Positions 16,847 to 27,451 of a DNA stretch of 64,000 nucleotides are shown piece after piece (the first letter of the stretch is position 1; every line of letters starts with the position of its first letter). Both the position numbers and the translations under genes were made by a program. The notes below the pieces were generated by a model. It had not been told where the DNA came from. It saw only the letters and a program-made list of their open reading frames with translations, and made no database searches. Source of the stretch: Massilia antarctica (lineage in GTDB: Bacteria > Pseudomonadota > Gammaproteobacteria > Burkholderiales > Burkholderiaceae_D); contig NZ_CP065053.1 of assembly GCF_015689335.1 (NCBI RefSeq), forward strand, positions 6,076,001 through 6,140,000, in the 5' to 3' direction.

Positions 16847-18046
16847 CTAGAAGAACTGGCGCCAGTCCGCCAGCCAGTCCGGAAAGCGCTCCGCTTCCAT
16901 CGGTCGCGCAATGTGGTGGCCCTGCGCGTAGGTGCAGCCCAGACCCTGCAAAAAATCCCAATCCTGGCGTGTCTCGACCCCGACCGCGCAGGATTTGCGG
17001 TCCAGGCTGCGCGCCAGTCCCAGGCAGGAACTGAGCACCGTGGCCAGCGAGCGCTTGCGCGAGGCGCCGTCGACAAAGCTGCGGTCGATCTTCAGTTCCG
17101 AAAACGGCACGCGCGCGAGCTGCTGCACGTTCGAGCGCCCGGTGCCGTAGTCGTCCACAGCCAGGCCGTAACCCATCATGCGCAGGCGCAGCAGCCGCTC
17201 CAGGAAGCTCGGGTCGTTGGTCAGCACCGCCGATTCGGGCAGCTCGAAGGTGAGCAGCGACGGCGCAACGCCGTGGCGGTCGGTGCACACTTTGACCTGG
17301 CGCAGGAAATCGGGGTGGCCGATCGTTTCGGCCGACAGATTGAGCGATATCGCGCTTGGCATGCCCTTGTCCAACAACACGCGGCACTGCTCGACCGAGC
17401 GCTCGATCATGGTCCAGTCGAGAAAATCGATGCGGTGGTTCTGTTCCAGCGCATCGATAAAGGCCGCCGGCCCCAGCACGCCGTGCTCCGGGTGGCGCCA
17501 GCGCGCGAACACTTCCAGGCCCTTCACCTCGCCGCTGGCCAGTTCGATCTTAGGCTGGAAAAACGGTTCGAACTGGCGCGCCTGCAAGCCCTCGCCCACG
17601 TCGGCGAAGCTGAAACGCGGCAGCACGCGGCGCTCCAGCACCGGCGCGGCCGGCGGCGTGTAGTGCGACAGCACCGCTTCGAGGTGGCCGCTGCTGAGCG
17701 GCTTGGGGATGGTGCCGAGCAGGTCGAGGCCATAGGCCAGCGCCAGGCTTTCGACCGAAAACAGCAGGCTGGCATGGCAGTCGCCGGTGATGATGGCGCG
17801 CGTGCCGGCATTGAGCACGGTGATGTCGCGTATCAGTTCCAAGCCGTCGCGCCCGGACAGCGCCAGGTCGATGATGGCGATATCGATCGGCGGACCGGCC
17901 GGCGCCTCGATGCAGCGCAGCGCCGTTTCGCCGTCCGGCGCCGCGCTGATGCGGGTGGCGCCGAGGCGGCCGAGCATGTCGATCAGGGTCTGGCGCTGCG
18001 CCTGATCGGCGTGCGCAACCAGGAAGTGCAAGTGGGCGATGTCCAT
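16847..18046 (-). CDS. Response regulator with degenerate receiver and EAL domain
   Basis: 399 residues from the ATG at 18046, chosen because GGAGG lies just upstream; ATGs at 18049 and 18076 are alternatives. Residues 1-130 form a receiver domain with D60 (AIIDLALSG) and K115 (TIPKP) in place but a weak acidic pocket (AHAD). Residues about 140-399 form an EAL domain, known to hydrolyse c-di-GMP. Seen are E178 in GLEVFAR, Asn in SLNLSAE, Glu in FELPES, the Asp pair in VDDYGTG, Lys in ELKIDRSF and Gln in YAQGHH. The usual AEGVET motif reads AVGVET, losing a Glu thought to be part of the metal site, so activity is doubtful. It could be a c-di-GMP sensor instead. Confidence 0.83.
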   Translation of the reverse strand: MDIAHLHFLVAHADQAQRQTLIDMLGRLGATRISAAPDGETALRCIEAPAGPPIDIAIIDLALSGRDGLELIRDITVLNAGTRAIITGDCHASLLFSVESLALAYGLDLLGTIPKPLSSGHLEAVLSHYTPPAAPVLERRVLPRFSFADVGEGLQARQFEPFFQPKIELASGEVKGLEVFARWRHPEHGVLGPAAFIDALEQNHRIDFLDWTMIERSVEQCRVLLDKGMPSAISLNLSAETIGHPDFLRQVKVCTDRHGVAPSLLTFELPESAVLTNDPSFLERLLRLRMMGYGLAVDDYGTGRSNVQQLARVPFSELKIDRSFVDGASRKRSLATVLSSCLGLARSLDRKSCAVGVETRQDWDFLQGLGCTYAQGHHIARPMEAERFPDWLADWRQFF

Positions 18047-18124
18047 CATACCTCCGCTAAGTTCCGGTATTGACATTACCCCGACAACCCTAGGTCGTCT
18101 ATGCTCTCAAGAAACTGTTTCGCC

Positions 18125-18913
18125 TTAGTTTGATTGAATCTGCCTCAACTGTTCAAAAAAACAGACAGCTGCACACGCCGCCACGTTGAGCGACTCGATC
18201 TGGCCCAGGTGCGGAATCACGACTTGATGCGTTGCCAACGCCAGCAAATCGTGCGCCACGCCCTGCCCTTCGTGTCCAAGCAGCCAGGCCACGGGGCGCG
18301 CCAGGTCGACGTCGTACAGGCGCTCGGTGGCGTAGCCGCTGGTGGCCAGCACGGGAATGGCGCAAGCCTTCACCAGCTCGGCCAGGTCGACGTTTTCATG
18401 GATGTCGACCACGAAATGCGCGCCCATGGCCGCGCGCAGCACCTTGGGCGACCAGCAAAAGGCCGTGCCGCTGCTGCAGTAGACCTGGGTGATGCCGGCC
18501 GCCGCCGCGCTGCGCAGGATCGAACCGACGTTGCCCGGGTCTTGCAGGTTGTCCAGCAGGACCGCCGATGCCGTGAGTACGCCCGGCGCATCCAGCACCG
18601 GGGTGGCGATCAGGAACATCAACCCGACGCCGTGTTCGACCTGGCTCAGGGCGTTGTACAGCGCATCCGGCATGGCGGTGGCATGGGCATGCGCGCTCTC
18701 GCACTGCATGACGATATCGGCCACTTCCGGGTTGGCCAGCGCGCCTTCGGCGACGATGCAATGCAGCGGCGCGCCGCGCAGCTGCAGATACGACTGGCAC
18801 AGATGCACGCCGTCGAGCAGGGTCTGGCCGGCCTTGCGCCGCGCCTGCGAACTGCCTGCGAGGTGCTTGAGGTCTTTATAGAGCGGATTATCGCGCGAGG
18901 TGATGGTTTTCAT
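18125..18913 (-). CDS. TrmH/SpoU-family RNA 2'-O-methyltransferase
   Basis: 262 residues. The C-terminal half is a SPOUT methyltransferase with the three knot motifs: [24 protein letters not shown] and [17 protein letters not shown]. It transfers a methyl group from S-adenosylmethionine to a ribose in rRNA or tRNA. The N-terminal part (about 1-105) is the substrate-binding extension of the RlmB-like members. The ATG overlaps the rnhB stop by four bases. The exact RNA target is not decided by the sequence. It is the last gene of the long rpsB-lpx block. Confidence 0.87.
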   Translation of the reverse strand: MKTITSRDNPLYKDLKHLAGSSQARRKAGQTLLDGVHLCQSYLQLRGAPLHCIVAEGALANPEVADIVMQCESAHAHATAMPDALYNALSQVEHGVGLMFLIATPVLDAPGVLTASAVLLDNLQDPGNVGSILRSAAAAGITQVYCSSGTAFCWSPKVLRAAMGAHFVVDIHENVDLAELVKACAIPVLATSGYATERLYDVDLARPVAWLLGHEGQGVAHDLLALATHQVVIPHLGQIESLNVAACAAVCFFEQLRQIQSN

Positions 18914-19596
18914 GCGGCCTCGCCGAAGTCGAACGACATGTCCATGCCGACGATGGTATTGGCCACCGACACCGGCAAGGTGGCGCGCACGGGCGCGAAC
19001 GAGCGCCGATGCACCGGGCAGGCGCCGTGCTCGCGCAGGCGCTCCAGGTGCATGGCGGTGCCGTAGCCCTTGTGCTGGTCGAAGCCGTACTGGGGATAGA
19101 GTTCGTGCAGCGCCACCAAGGCGGCGTCGCGCGCGGTCTTGGCCAGGATCGAGGCGGCCGAAATCGCATGCACCTTGTCGTCGCCTTCGATGATCGGGTG
19201 GCAGCGGATCTGCATCACGGGGCTGCGGTTGCCGTCGATCAGGGCGATGGTGGGGATGGTCGACAAGGCTTCCACCGCGCGCCGCATGGCCAGCATGGTC
19301 GCCTGCAAAATATTGATGCTGTCGATTTCCTCGTGCGAGCATTCGGCGATCGCCCAGGCCAGCGCGTATTGCTTGATCTGCGGGGCCAGCGCCTCGCGTT
19401 TCTCGGCGCTGAGCTTCTTGGAGTCGCGCAGGCCCTCGATGGGGCGGTCCGGGTGCAGGATCACGGCGGCGGCGAACACCGGGCCGGCCAGCGGGCCGCG
19501 CCCCGCTTCGTCGACGCCGCAGACGATATCGTCAGGCGTGAACGGATAGGCGCTCTTTTTCAGGCCCGGGTAAAAATTGACTTTTTTGGTTCTCAT
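18910..19596 (-). CDS. rnhB: Ribonuclease HII
   Basis: 228 residues. Cuts the RNA strand of RNA-DNA hybrids and single ribonucleotides in DNA. The acidic active site is visible in [13 protein letters not shown], in LIDGN and in [12 protein letters not shown]. The usual downstream block [15 protein letters not shown] is present. Its ATG overlaps the lpxB stop by four bases and its stop overlaps the methyltransferase start, the common lpxB-rnhB order of betaproteobacteria. Confidence 0.96.
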   Translation of the reverse strand: MRTKKVNFYPGLKKSAYPFTPDDIVCGVDEAGRGPLAGPVFAAAVILHPDRPIEGLRDSKKLSAEKREALAPQIKQYALAWAIAECSHEEIDSINILQATMLAMRRAVEALSTIPTIALIDGNRSPVMQIRCHPIIEGDDKVHAISAASILAKTARDAALVALHELYPQYGFDQHKGYGTAMHLERLREHGACPVHRRSFAPVRATLPVSVANTIVGMDMSFDFGEAA

Positions 19597-20786
19597 GATG
19601 ACTTTTTTGACGCCGCGATGACCCGCATGACGGCGGCCGCGCTTTCCTGCGCGCTGTTGCGCAGCAGGCTGTGGTGCATGTCGGTGAAGCGCTGCACCAG
19701 CAGCTTGCGGTTGGCCACGTTGTTAAGTTGCTCCCACATTGCGTCGGCCAGCTTGTCCGGCGTGACGTCATGCTGCAGAATTTCCGGCACCAGGAATTCG
19801 CGCGCCAGGATGTTCGGCAGCCCGATCCACGGCTGGTAACCCATGTGGCGCATGATCTCGTAGGAGGCGCGCATGACTTTGTAGGCGATCGCCATCGGTT
19901 TTTTAAACAGCGCCACTTCCAGGGTCGCCGTGCCGGAAGCGACCAGCACCGCATCGGCGGCGGCAATCGCCTCGTGCGAGCGGCCGTCGAGCAGGTCGAT
20001 GCGCACATCCTGCAAGCCGGCCTTGGCGATCAGCTCGGTGAAATACTGGCGCTGGCGTTCGCCCGCCATCGGCGCGACGAAACGCAGCTCCGGGTCGCGC
20101 GCGGCCAGCAGCTTGACCGCGCCGACAAACGGCTCGGCCAGGTATTTGAGTTCGCCCATGCGGCTGCCCGGCATGAGCGCGATCACGCGCGCGTCGAGCG
20201 GCATGCCGAGCGCAGTGCGCGCCGCCGCCACGTCAGGCTCCATGGGAATCAGTTCGGCCAGCGGATGGCCGATGTAGGTGCACGGCACGCCGGCCTTGCG
20301 GTAGATCTCTTCCTCGAACGGGAAGATCACCAGCATGTGCGAGACGGCCTTGATGATCTTTTTGATGCGCCCGCCGCGCCAGGCCCAGATTTGCGGGCTG
20401 ACGAAGTGCACGGTCGGAATCCCGGCTTCCTTGAGCTGGAGTTCCAGCCCGAGGTTAAAGCCCGGGTAGTCGGCGCCGATGAACACGTCCGGGCGCTCGG
20501 CCAGCAGGCGGTCGCGCAGCGCGTTCTGGATGCCCTTGATTTCGCGGTAGCGCGGAATGATCTCGAACAGGCCGCGCACGGTCAGGCGGTCCATCTCGAT
20601 GTCCGACACAAAACCCTGTTCGGCCATGCGCGGACCGCCGATGCCATGGAAGCGCGCCCCCGGAAGATGGGGCGCGAGGCCGGCCAGCAGGCGCGCGGCG
20701 AGCATGTCGCCGGAGACCTCGCCCGCTACCAGGGCCACGGATGCGGCAGCCGACGCGCCGCGCCCTGAATCAGCGGACAATGCCAC
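19593..20786 (-). CDS. lpxB: Lipid-A-disaccharide synthase
   Basis: Joins UDP-2,3-diacylglucosamine to lipid X to make the lipid A disaccharide at the inner membrane. Family blocks seen: [15 protein letters not shown] near the start, [41 protein letters not shown] and [12 protein letters not shown]. The start is not certain. An ATG at 20837 gives a 17-residue extension unlike the family; a GTG at 20786 (used here) or a TTG at 20780 leaves a normal-length N-terminus and overlaps the end of lpxA by 17 bases. No clear ribosome-binding site marks any of them. Confidence 0.93.
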   Translation of the reverse strand: MALSADSGRGASAAASVALVAGEVSGDMLAARLLAGLAPHLPGARFHGIGGPRMAEQGFVSDIEMDRLTVRGLFEIIPRYREIKGIQNALRDRLLAERPDVFIGADYPGFNLGLELQLKEAGIPTVHFVSPQIWAWRGGRIKKIIKAVSHMLVIFPFEEEIYRKAGVPCTYIGHPLAELIPMEPDVAAARTALGMPLDARVIALMPGSRMGELKYLAEPFVGAVKLLAARDPELRFVAPMAGERQRQYFTELIAKAGLQDVRIDLLDGRSHEAIAAADAVLVASGTATLEVALFKKPMAIAYKVMRASYEIMRHMGYQPWIGLPNILAREFLVPEILQHDVTPDKLADAMWEQLNNVANRKLLVQRFTDMHHSLLRNSAQESAAAVMRVIAASKKSS

Positions 20787-21558
20787 GGGACGCGCTGCCC
20801 AGGAAAGCGAGCATGGCGCCGATGTCGGCGGCCGCATCGGGCGACTGGTGCTGCTGGTCGACCAGGGCCGCCTTGGCCGCTTCCAGGGTCATGCCGGAGC
20901 GGTAAATCAGCTTGTAGGCCGCGCGCACGCCGTCGATCTGCGGCCGGGTGAAGCCGCGCCGCTTCATGCCTTCGATGTTGACGCCATGGGCGGACGCCGG
21001 ATTGCCCGACACGAGCACGAACGGCGGCACGTCCTGCGTGAGACTGGTGTACATGCCGATGAAGGCATGCGCGCCGATCTTGCAGAACTGGTGCACGCCG
21101 GCGAAGCCGGACAGGATCGCCCAGTCGCCCACTTCCACGTGCCCGGCCAACTGGGCGTTGTTCGAGAAGATCGTGTTGCTGCCGACCTGGCAATCGTGCG
21201 CCAGGTGGCAGTAGGCCGAAATCCAGTTGTCGTTGCCCAGGCGGGTGACGCCTTCGTCCTGCACGGTGCCGGTGTTGAAGGTGCAGAATTCGCGCACCGT
21301 GTTGCGGTCGCCCACTTCCAGGCGGGTCGGCTCGCCATCCCATTTCTTGTCTTGCGGCGGTGCGCCGATCGAGGAAAACTGGAAGAACTTGTTGTCCTTG
21401 CCGATCGTGGTGTGGCCTTCGATGACCACGTGCGGACCGACCACCGTACCGGCGCCGATCGACACATGCGGGCCGATGATCGAAAAGGCGCCGACTTCGA
21501 CACTGCTGTCCAACTGCGCGCGCGGATCGACAATGGCGCTGGGGTGAATCGTGGCCAT
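20770..21558 (-). CDS. lpxA: UDP-N-acetylglucosamine acyltransferase
   Basis: 262 residues, the normal length. Adds the first 3-hydroxyacyl chain to UDP-GlcNAc in lipid A synthesis. The N-terminal two thirds are a left-handed beta helix made of hexapeptide repeats (IHPSAIVDPRAQLDSSV onward). The catalytic His is expected in the segment CHLAHDCQVG. Its ATG follows the fabZ TAA without a gap, so the genes are translated in series. Confidence 0.96.
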   Translation of the reverse strand: MATIHPSAIVDPRAQLDSSVEVGAFSIIGPHVSIGAGTVVGPHVVIEGHTTIGKDNKFFQFSSIGAPPQDKKWDGEPTRLEVGDRNTVREFCTFNTGTVQDEGVTRLGNDNWISAYCHLAHDCQVGSNTIFSNNAQLAGHVEVGDWAILSGFAGVHQFCKIGAHAFIGMYTSLTQDVPPFVLVSGNPASAHGVNIEGMKRRGFTRPQIDGVRAAYKLIYRSGMTLEAAKAALVDQQHQSPDAAADIGAMLAFLGSASRGIVR

Positions 21559-22059
21559 TTAGTTCCCCATCGGCTGGCTCGCGTCGCTCGCGCTGCGGAT
21601 GGTGCACATCAGTTCCGCTTCGAGGGCGATGGCGCCATCGACGCTGCCGACCGCCTTGTACTTCCAGATGCCGCGCGAGCAGCGAATGATCTCGATATCC
21701 ATGCGCAGCTGGTCGCCAGGACCGACCGGACGCTTGAAGCGCGCGTTGTCGATGCCGACGAAATAGACCACCGAATTGGCGTCCGGTTTCACGCCGATCG
21801 ACATGAACGACAGGATCGCCGCGGTCTGCGCCATCGCTTCGATCATCAAGACACCAGGCATCACCGGCTTGTGCGGGAAGTGGCCGTTGAAGAATTCCTC
21901 GTTGGCGGTGACGTTCTTGATCGCGCTGATGGATTTGTGCGCTTCCCAGTCCAGCACGCGGTCCACCAGCAGCATCGGATAGCGGTGCGGCAGGTATTCC
22001 TTGATCTGGCAGATGTCGAGGGTCTTGCCGGGTACGCCTTTGTTATCGGTAATGGTCAT
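21559..22059 (-). CDS. fabZ: 3-hydroxyacyl-ACP dehydratase FabZ
   Basis: 166 residues with a hot-dog fold. Removes water from 3-hydroxyacyl-ACP in fatty acid synthesis. The catalytic His and Glu are in [20 protein letters not shown]. The N-terminal [19 protein letters not shown] is typical. About 15 residues precede the usual start and about 10 follow the usual end, with no obvious function. It lies between lpxD and lpxA, which compete for the same hydroxyacyl-ACP. Confidence 0.95.
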   Translation of the reverse strand: MTITDNKGVPGKTLDICQIKEYLPHRYPMLLVDRVLDWEAHKSISAIKNVTANEEFFNGHFPHKPVMPGVLMIEAMAQTAAILSFMSIGVKPDANSVVYFVGIDNARFKRPVGPGDQLRMDIEIIRCSRGIWKYKAVGSVDGAIALEAELMCTIRSASDASQPMGN

Positions 22060-22066
22060 ATGTCTT

Positions 22067-23116
22067 CTATTTTTGTTCTGTGAGTGCCTTGACGGCTTTT
22101 TCGAGCGCGCGGATTTTTTCGCGCATCGACGTCAGGTTGCGCAGCAGGACGGCGTTCTTTTCCCAGTCGCTGTTCTTGGCGATCGGGTAGAAGCCCGTGT
22201 ACTGGCCCGGTTCCTTGATCGAGTTGGCCACCAGGCTGCCGGCGGTGACGTACACCTTGTCGACGATGGTGATGTGGCCCGAGACCATGGCGGCGCCGCC
22301 GAAGGTGCAGTATTTGCCGATGGTGGCGCTGCCGGCCACGCCGACGCAGCCGGCCATGGCGGTGTGCGCGCCGATATGGCAGTTATGGCCGATCTGGATC
22401 AGGTTATCGAGCTTGACGCCGTCTTCGATGATGGTGTCGGCCATGGCGCCGCGGTCGACCGTGGTGTTGGCGCCGATGTCGACATCGTCGCCGATGATCA
22501 CCCTTCCGGTCTGCGGAATCTTGATGTACACGCCGCCTTCATTGGCGAAGCCGAAGCCGTCGGTGCCGATCACGGCGCCCGAATGGATGATGCCGCGCTT
22601 GCCGATCTGGCAGCGCGCATGGAAGGTGGCGTTCGCGAACAGGTGCGTGCCTTCGCCGATGACGGCGTCGCGCCCGACAAAGCTGCCGGCATCGATGACG
22701 GCGTGCGCACCGATGACCGCGCCCGCTTCGATGGTCGCCTGCGGGCCGATATGCGCGCTCGGGTCGACTTTGGCGGTCGGGTGCACGCTGGCGCTCGGGT
22801 CGATGCCGGCCGGCGCCACGATCGGATCGAGCGAGGCGAAATACTGGGCGGCGTAAGCGAAGTAGACGTGCGGGTTCTTGGCGACGATGCGCGCGCCCTG
22901 GTAAGTCGCGCCGACGATCTCGTCGTCCGCGCTTGATACGATCATGGCCGCCGCGCCGCTCTGCGCGGCCTGGGCCCGCAGTTTGCTGTTGCTCAGATAA
23001 CTGATGTGCGAAACGCCTGCGTCAGCCAATGGCGCGACCCCGGATACCTCGGTATTCGGGTCGCCAATCAGCTGTCCTCCCAAGCGTTCGACCAATTCAC
23101 CTAGTCGAGTGCCCAT
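22067..23116 (-). CDS. lpxD: UDP-3-O-(3-hydroxyacyl)glucosamine N-acyltransferase
   Basis: 349 residues. Adds the second hydroxyacyl chain in lipid A synthesis. An N-terminal uridine-binding domain (about 1-100, with [12 protein letters not shown]) is followed by hexapeptide repeats (about 105-310). The catalytic His should be in [19 protein letters not shown]-terminal helix (about 320-349) ends the chain. It is seven bases upstream of fabZ in the operon. Confidence 0.96.
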   Translation of the reverse strand: MGTRLGELVERLGGQLIGDPNTEVSGVAPLADAGVSHISYLSNSKLRAQAAQSGAAAMIVSSADDEIVGATYQGARIVAKNPHVYFAYAAQYFASLDPIVAPAGIDPSASVHPTAKVDPSAHIGPQATIEAGAVIGAHAVIDAGSFVGRDAVIGEGTHLFANATFHARCQIGKRGIIHSGAVIGTDGFGFANEGGVYIKIPQTGRVIIGDDVDIGANTTVDRGAMADTIIEDGVKLDNLIQIGHNCHIGAHTAMAGCVGVAGSATIGKYCTFGGAAMVSGHITIVDKVYVTAGSLVANSIKEPGQYTGFYPIAKNSDWEKNAVLLRNLTSMREKIRALEKAVKALTEQK

Positions 23117-23148
23117 CTTTTGATTCCTGTCTTGAGTTGTGATAGTCG

Positions 23149-23664
23149 TTACTTGTCGAGCAGCTTGAGGATCTTGTCCGTGATATCGATGCGCGGGCTG
23201 GTCCAGGCCGATTCCTGCAGCACGATATCGAGCTTTTCCTCTTCGGCGATCTGTTCGATCAGCTTGCCCGCCTTTTGCGCGATATTGCCGCGTTCTTCGC
23301 TCTTGCGCTGGATCAGGTCTTCGCGGAACTCGCGCTGGGTGCGCTGCACGTCCTTTTCCAGATCGAGCAGTTCGCGCGCGCGCCGCGTGCGTTCGAGTTC
23401 GGGCAGGTTGGGCGCGTCGGTCTCGAACTTCGCTTCCATCGACTTAAAGCGCGTCACCGAATCCTGAATGGACTTCTGGCGCTTCGAGAACTCGGCTTCG
23501 ATCTTGGCGTCGGCGGCCTTGGCCAGTTTCGACTCGGTCATCAGGCGTTCGGTGAAAACAAAGCCGATCCTGCTCGGCGCGTTTTGCGCCTGGGCCAGCG
23601 AGCATGCGCACAAAGCCAGCAAGGCGAGGTGCTTGGGCCAGGAGGCAGTCACAGTGTTCAACAT
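23149..23664 (-). CDS. skp: Periplasmic chaperone Skp/OmpH
   Basis: 171 residues from the ATG at 23664, which has GGAG four bases upstream; a TTG 12 bases earlier is less likely. A signal peptide (to about QAQ, residue 27) is followed by [14 protein letters not shown] and a long charged coiled coil (about 45-145). Skp holds unfolded outer-membrane proteins and hands them to BamA, whose gene is directly upstream. The bamA-skp-lpxD order is conserved across proteobacteria. Confidence 0.93.
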   Translation of the reverse strand: MLNTVTASWPKHLALLALCACSLAQAQNAPSRIGFVFTERLMTESKLAKAADAKIEAEFSKRQKSIQDSVTRFKSMEAKFETDAPNLPELERTRRARELLDLEKDVQRTQREFREDLIQRKSEERGNIAQKAGKLIEQIAEEEKLDIVLQESAWTSPRIDITDKILKLLDK

Positions 23665-23705
23665 AGTTCTCCGCAATCTAAAAGGGAAACGCTCGCGTGG
23701 CGCGA

Positions 23706-26039
23706 TCAGAAACCGGTACCCATCTGGAACTGGAAGCGTTCCAGGCGATCGCCAGGTTTCGCGTTCAAAGGCTTAGCATAACTCAACTTGAGCGGACCGA
23801 CCGGCGAAATCCAGCTCACGCCCAAGCCGGCCGAGTAACGCAATTCGTTCAAGCGGATTTTCTGCTCTTCGCTGTAGACCTGGCCGGCGTCGGCAAAGCC
23901 GAACCAGCGCAGGCTGCGGTCGGCGCCGCTGCCCGGGAATGGCATCTGCAGTTCGGCATTGCCGATGATGCGCTTGGCGCCGCCGACAGCGTCGTTGTTG
24001 CGGTCGACCACGCCGAGCGAGGAGCTCAGGTAACCGCGCACCGAACCGATGCCGCCGCCGTAGAAATTCTTGAAGACCGGGTACGGGCTTTTCCGGATGC
24101 CGTGGCCATAATCGAATTCGCCGCGCAGCGCCAGGGTGATCTTGTTGGTGATCGGACGGTACCATTCCTGGTTGTAGACCGCGCGGTAGTATTTGGTGTC
24201 GCCGACCAGGTCCAGTTCGAGGTTGACCCGCTGGTAGCGGCCAGCCGATGGCGTGATGGCGCTGTCGCGGCTGTCGCGCTGCCAGGCGGCAGTGAACGGC
24301 AAAGCGTTGGTGGTGGCGCTGCCGATGCCGCTCTCGGTGCCGTTGATCTGGCGCACATATTCCAGGTAGCGGGTCGGGCTGGTGGCATCGGTGTCGATGG
24401 TGGTGCGTTCCAGGCCCACGCCGAAGTACACGGTGTCGGTTTCGGAGAACGGCACGCCGTAGCTCACGCGGCCACCGGTTTGCTTGACCTTGTAGGTACC
24501 GATGTTGAGCGCCGGCGGGTTCAGGGTACGCAGGTACAGCTCGAACTGCTGCGACACGCCGTCTTCGGTAAAGTAGGGATTGGTGTGCGAGAAGGCGATG
24601 GTGCGGCTGTATTTGCTCGTGTTCAGATCGATGCCGACCGTGTTGCCGCTACCGGCAAAGTTGGCCTGCTGGATCGACGCGGTGAAGGTGAATTTTTCCG
24701 CCTGCGAGAACGAGCCGCCGATCAGGAAGTTACCGGTCGGTTTTTCGGTCACGGTCAGGTTGACGTCGACCTGGTCGGAAGTGCCCTGCGCTTCCGGCGT
24801 GTCGATGGTCACGTCCTTGAAGTAGCCGAGGCGGTCGACACGGTCGCGCGACATCTTGATCTTGTTGCCGTCGTACCAGGAACCCTCGAACTGGCGGAAC
24901 TCGCGCCGGATGACTTCATCGCGCGTGGTGGTATTGCCGGCGATGTTCATGCGGCGCACGTAAGCGCGCTTGCCCGGATCGACAAAGAAGGTGAATGCGA
25001 CTTCGCGCTTTTCGCGGTTGATTTCCGGGTTGGCGTTGACGTTGGCGAAGGCATAGCCGAAGGTTCCCATGCGGTCCGAAATGAGCTTATTACTGGCCGT
25101 GAGCAGTTCGCCCGAATAGGTCTGGCCCACGCGCAGGCGCACCAGTTCCTTGAGCTCTTCCTCGCGCCCGAACATTTCGCCTTCGAGCTTGATGCCGGAG
25201 ACGGTGTACTTCTCGCCTTCGGTGATGTTGATGGTCAGGTAGATGTCTTTTTTGTCGGGCGTGATCGAGACCTGGGTCGATTCCACGTTCGCTTCCAGGT
25301 AGCCGCGGTTCAGGTAGAACGACTTGATCGACTCGATGTCGCCGGTCAGCTTGGTCTTGGAATACTGGTCGGCCTTGGTGTACCAGGTGAACCAGCCGGA
25401 GGTACCGAGCTGCAGGACTTCGCGCAAGTCCTTGTCCGAGAAGGTCTTGTTGCCGACGATGCTGATCTGCTTGATGCGCGCGACCTCGCCCTCGTCCACA
25501 TTGAACATGACGGTCACGCGATTGCGTTCGATTGGCGTGACGGTGGTGGTGATCTTGACGCCGTACAGGCCGTGCGACAGGTACTGGCGCTTGAGCTCCT
25601 GCTCGGCGCGGTCGACCGAAGCCTTGTCGAAAATCTTGGTCTCGCCGACGCCGATTTCCTTGAGCGCCTTGACCAGCACGTCCTTTTCGAATTCCTTGGT
25701 GCCGGTGAAGTCCACGGTGGCGATCGCCGGGCGTTCCTCGACCAGCACGACCAGTACGCCCTTTTCTTCTTCCAGGCGCACGTCCTTGAAGAAGCCGGTG
25801 GCGTACAGCGCCTTGATGGCGGCGATGCTCTTTTCATCGTTGAACGTTTCGCCCACGCGCACCGGCAGGTAGCTGAACACGGTGCCGGCTTCGGTACGCT
25901 GGATGCCCTCGACCCGGATATCCTTGACCACGAACGGATTCACTGCAAGGGCTTGTCCGGCGCACAGCGCCAGGACGGCAGCGCCGATTAAGCTACGACG
26001 AAAGAAAGGCAAGGCAAAACGTTCAGAATTTAATTTCAT
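23706..26039 (-). CDS. bamA: Outer membrane protein assembly factor BamA
   Basis: 777 residues. Signal peptide to about residue 32 (AGQALA), five POTRA domains (about 35-430) starting FVVKDIRVEGIQRTEAGTV, then a 16-strand barrel with the VRGY-type loop (GSVRGYLSSSLG) and a C-terminal Phe (MGTGF), the signature recognised for barrel insertion. BamA folds and inserts outer-membrane proteins. A long open frame on the opposite strand is a codon-bias shadow. Confidence 0.97.
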   Translation of the reverse strand: MKLNSERFALPFFRRSLIGAAVLALCAGQALAVNPFVVKDIRVEGIQRTEAGTVFSYLPVRVGETFNDEKSIAAIKALYATGFFKDVRLEEEKGVLVVLVEERPAIATVDFTGTKEFEKDVLVKALKEIGVGETKIFDKASVDRAEQELKRQYLSHGLYGVKITTTVTPIERNRVTVMFNVDEGEVARIKQISIVGNKTFSDKDLREVLQLGTSGWFTWYTKADQYSKTKLTGDIESIKSFYLNRGYLEANVESTQVSITPDKKDIYLTINITEGEKYTVSGIKLEGEMFGREEELKELVRLRVGQTYSGELLTASNKLISDRMGTFGYAFANVNANPEINREKREVAFTFFVDPGKRAYVRRMNIAGNTTTRDEVIRREFRQFEGSWYDGNKIKMSRDRVDRLGYFKDVTIDTPEAQGTSDQVDVNLTVTEKPTGNFLIGGSFSQAEKFTFTASIQQANFAGSGNTVGIDLNTSKYSRTIAFSHTNPYFTEDGVSQQFELYLRTLNPPALNIGTYKVKQTGGRVSYGVPFSETDTVYFGVGLERTTIDTDATSPTRYLEYVRQINGTESGIGSATTNALPFTAAWQRDSRDSAITPSAGRYQRVNLELDLVGDTKYYRAVYNQEWYRPITNKITLALRGEFDYGHGIRKSPYPVFKNFYGGGIGSVRGYLSSSLGVVDRNNDAVGGAKRIIGNAELQMPFPGSGADRSLRWFGFADAGQVYSEEQKIRLNELRYSAGLGVSWISPVGPLKLSYAKPLNAKPGDRLERFQFQMGTGF

Positions 26040-26056
26040 TGGGGTTATTCAATGGG

Positions 26057-27451
26057 TCAATCGTTTGGACAACGTACATATGTATTCGCGGGAGGCGCAG
26101 GCGCCGGACGCAGCAGGCGCATCGTATCATTGAAGAGCGCCAGCGCCATCAGCATCACCAAAAACACGACGCCGGCGCGCTGCGCCAGCTCGACGATCCG
26201 GTCCGGCAGACGGCGCCCGGTCAAAACTTCCAGCGAATAATACAGCAAAAGACCACCGTCCAGAACCGGAATTGGTAACAGATTCATCACCCCCAGACTG
26301 ACGCTGACGACGGCAATAAAGCTCAAAAATTCGATCGGTCCCATGCGCGCGGTCTTGCCGGCGTAGTCGGCAATCGTGACCACGCCGGTCAGATTGGCGA
26401 GCGACACCTGCCCGGTGACCATCTTGCCGATCATTTTCACGCTCATCACGCTTTGCTGCCAGGTCATCCTGGCGCCGGCCAGCACGGCGTCGGCCGGGCC
26501 GAGGGCGACCTTGACCATCTCGAACAAGGACAGCAATTCGGCATTGATGCGATAGCGATTAGTATCTTTATTCAATTCCGGTGTGACCGCCAGGGTCAGG
26601 GCGCGGCCATCGCGCTCGATCCCGAATTCGAGGGTGCGGCCGCACGATTGGGCGATCAAGGCCATCAGCGCGGCGCCATCGGCCAGCGGCTTGCCGTCGA
26701 CCTTGACCACGCGGTCACCAGGGCGCATCCCTGCCCTGGCGGCCGGACCGGTGGCATCGGGAATCTTGCCGATCGAAACCGGCGCGCGGAACATGGAGAT
26801 GCCGAGCTCGCCGAGCAGGTCGCCTTCGGCATCCTTGCCGGCCAGGGCGGCCGGCGCCAGGGTGGCGCTGTAGCGCGCCCCGCCCGGCTGGGCCGCGTCG
26901 AGGCGGACGCCGCCCTTGTCGAGCACCGCTTTCAGGACTTCCCAGCGCAGCTCGGTAAAGGTCGTCACCGGCACGCCGTTGACACCGACAATGCGGTCGC
27001 CTCCGCGCAGGCCGGCCTGGAAGGCGGGTGTGGTCTCGGCCATGGCGCGCACGCGGGTGCCCACCTCGTCCATGCCCACCATATAGAGACCGCCGAACAC
27101 GGCGATAGCCAGCAGGAAGTTGGCGACCGGGCCGGCCGCCACGATGGCGATGCGCTGCCACACGTTCTTGCGCGTGTATTCGCGGGCCTGGTCGGCTTCG
27201 GTGGTGGCGCGGGTGTCCGGATCGCGGTCGTCCAGCATGCGCACATAGCCGCCCAGCGGGAGCATGGAAATGACCCACTCGGTCTGGTCGGCCCCGAAAC
27301 GGCGCGACCAGATGACCTTGCCGAAGCCGAGCGAGAAGCGCAGCACCTTGACGCCGCACAGGCGGGCCACCGTGTAGTGACCCAGTTCGTGAAAAATGAT
27401 CAGCGGTCCCAGCGAACACAGAAACGCCAGGAGGGTGGTGAAGAACGTCAT
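26057..27451 (-). CDS. rseP: RIP site-2 protease RseP
   Basis: 464 residues from the ATG at 27451, which overlaps the dxr stop by four bases; the longer open frame adds only an Arg-rich stretch. The zinc motif FHELGHY is in the first membrane helix and LPIPVLDGG in the third. Two PDZ domains lie between (about 115-195 and 205-285). RseP cuts anti-sigma factor RseA-type substrates and leftover signal peptides inside the membrane. The tail after the last helix is Pro-rich and ends with a lone Cys. Confidence 0.94.
   Translation of the reverse strand: MTFFTTLLAFLCSLGPLIIFHELGHYTVARLCGVKVLRFSLGFGKVIWSRRFGADQTEWVISMLPLGGYVRMLDDRDPDTRATTEADQAREYTRKNVWQRIAIVAAGPVANFLLAIAVFGGLYMVGMDEVGTRVRAMAETTPAFQAGLRGGDRIVGVNGVPVTTFTELRWEVLKAVLDKGGVRLDAAQPGGARYSATLAPAALAGKDAEGDLLGELGISMFRAPVSIGKIPDATGPAARAGMRPGDRVVKVDGKPLADGAALMALIAQSCGRTLEFGIERDGRALTLAVTPELNKDTNRYRINAELLSLFEMVKVALGPADAVLAGARMTWQQSVMSVKMIGKMVTGQVSLANLTGVVTIADYAGKTARMGPIEFLSFIAVVSVSLGVMNLLPIPVLDGGLLLYYSLEVLTGRRLPDRIVELAQRAGVVFLVMLMALALFNDTMRLLRPAPAPPANTYVRCPND

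Noticed and set aside
23697..25991. 764-codon plus-strand frame opposite bamA
   Set aside because: The minus strand encodes a complete BamA with POTRA domains and C-terminal Phe; the opposite frame has biased Gly/Val/Ala/Asp/His composition.
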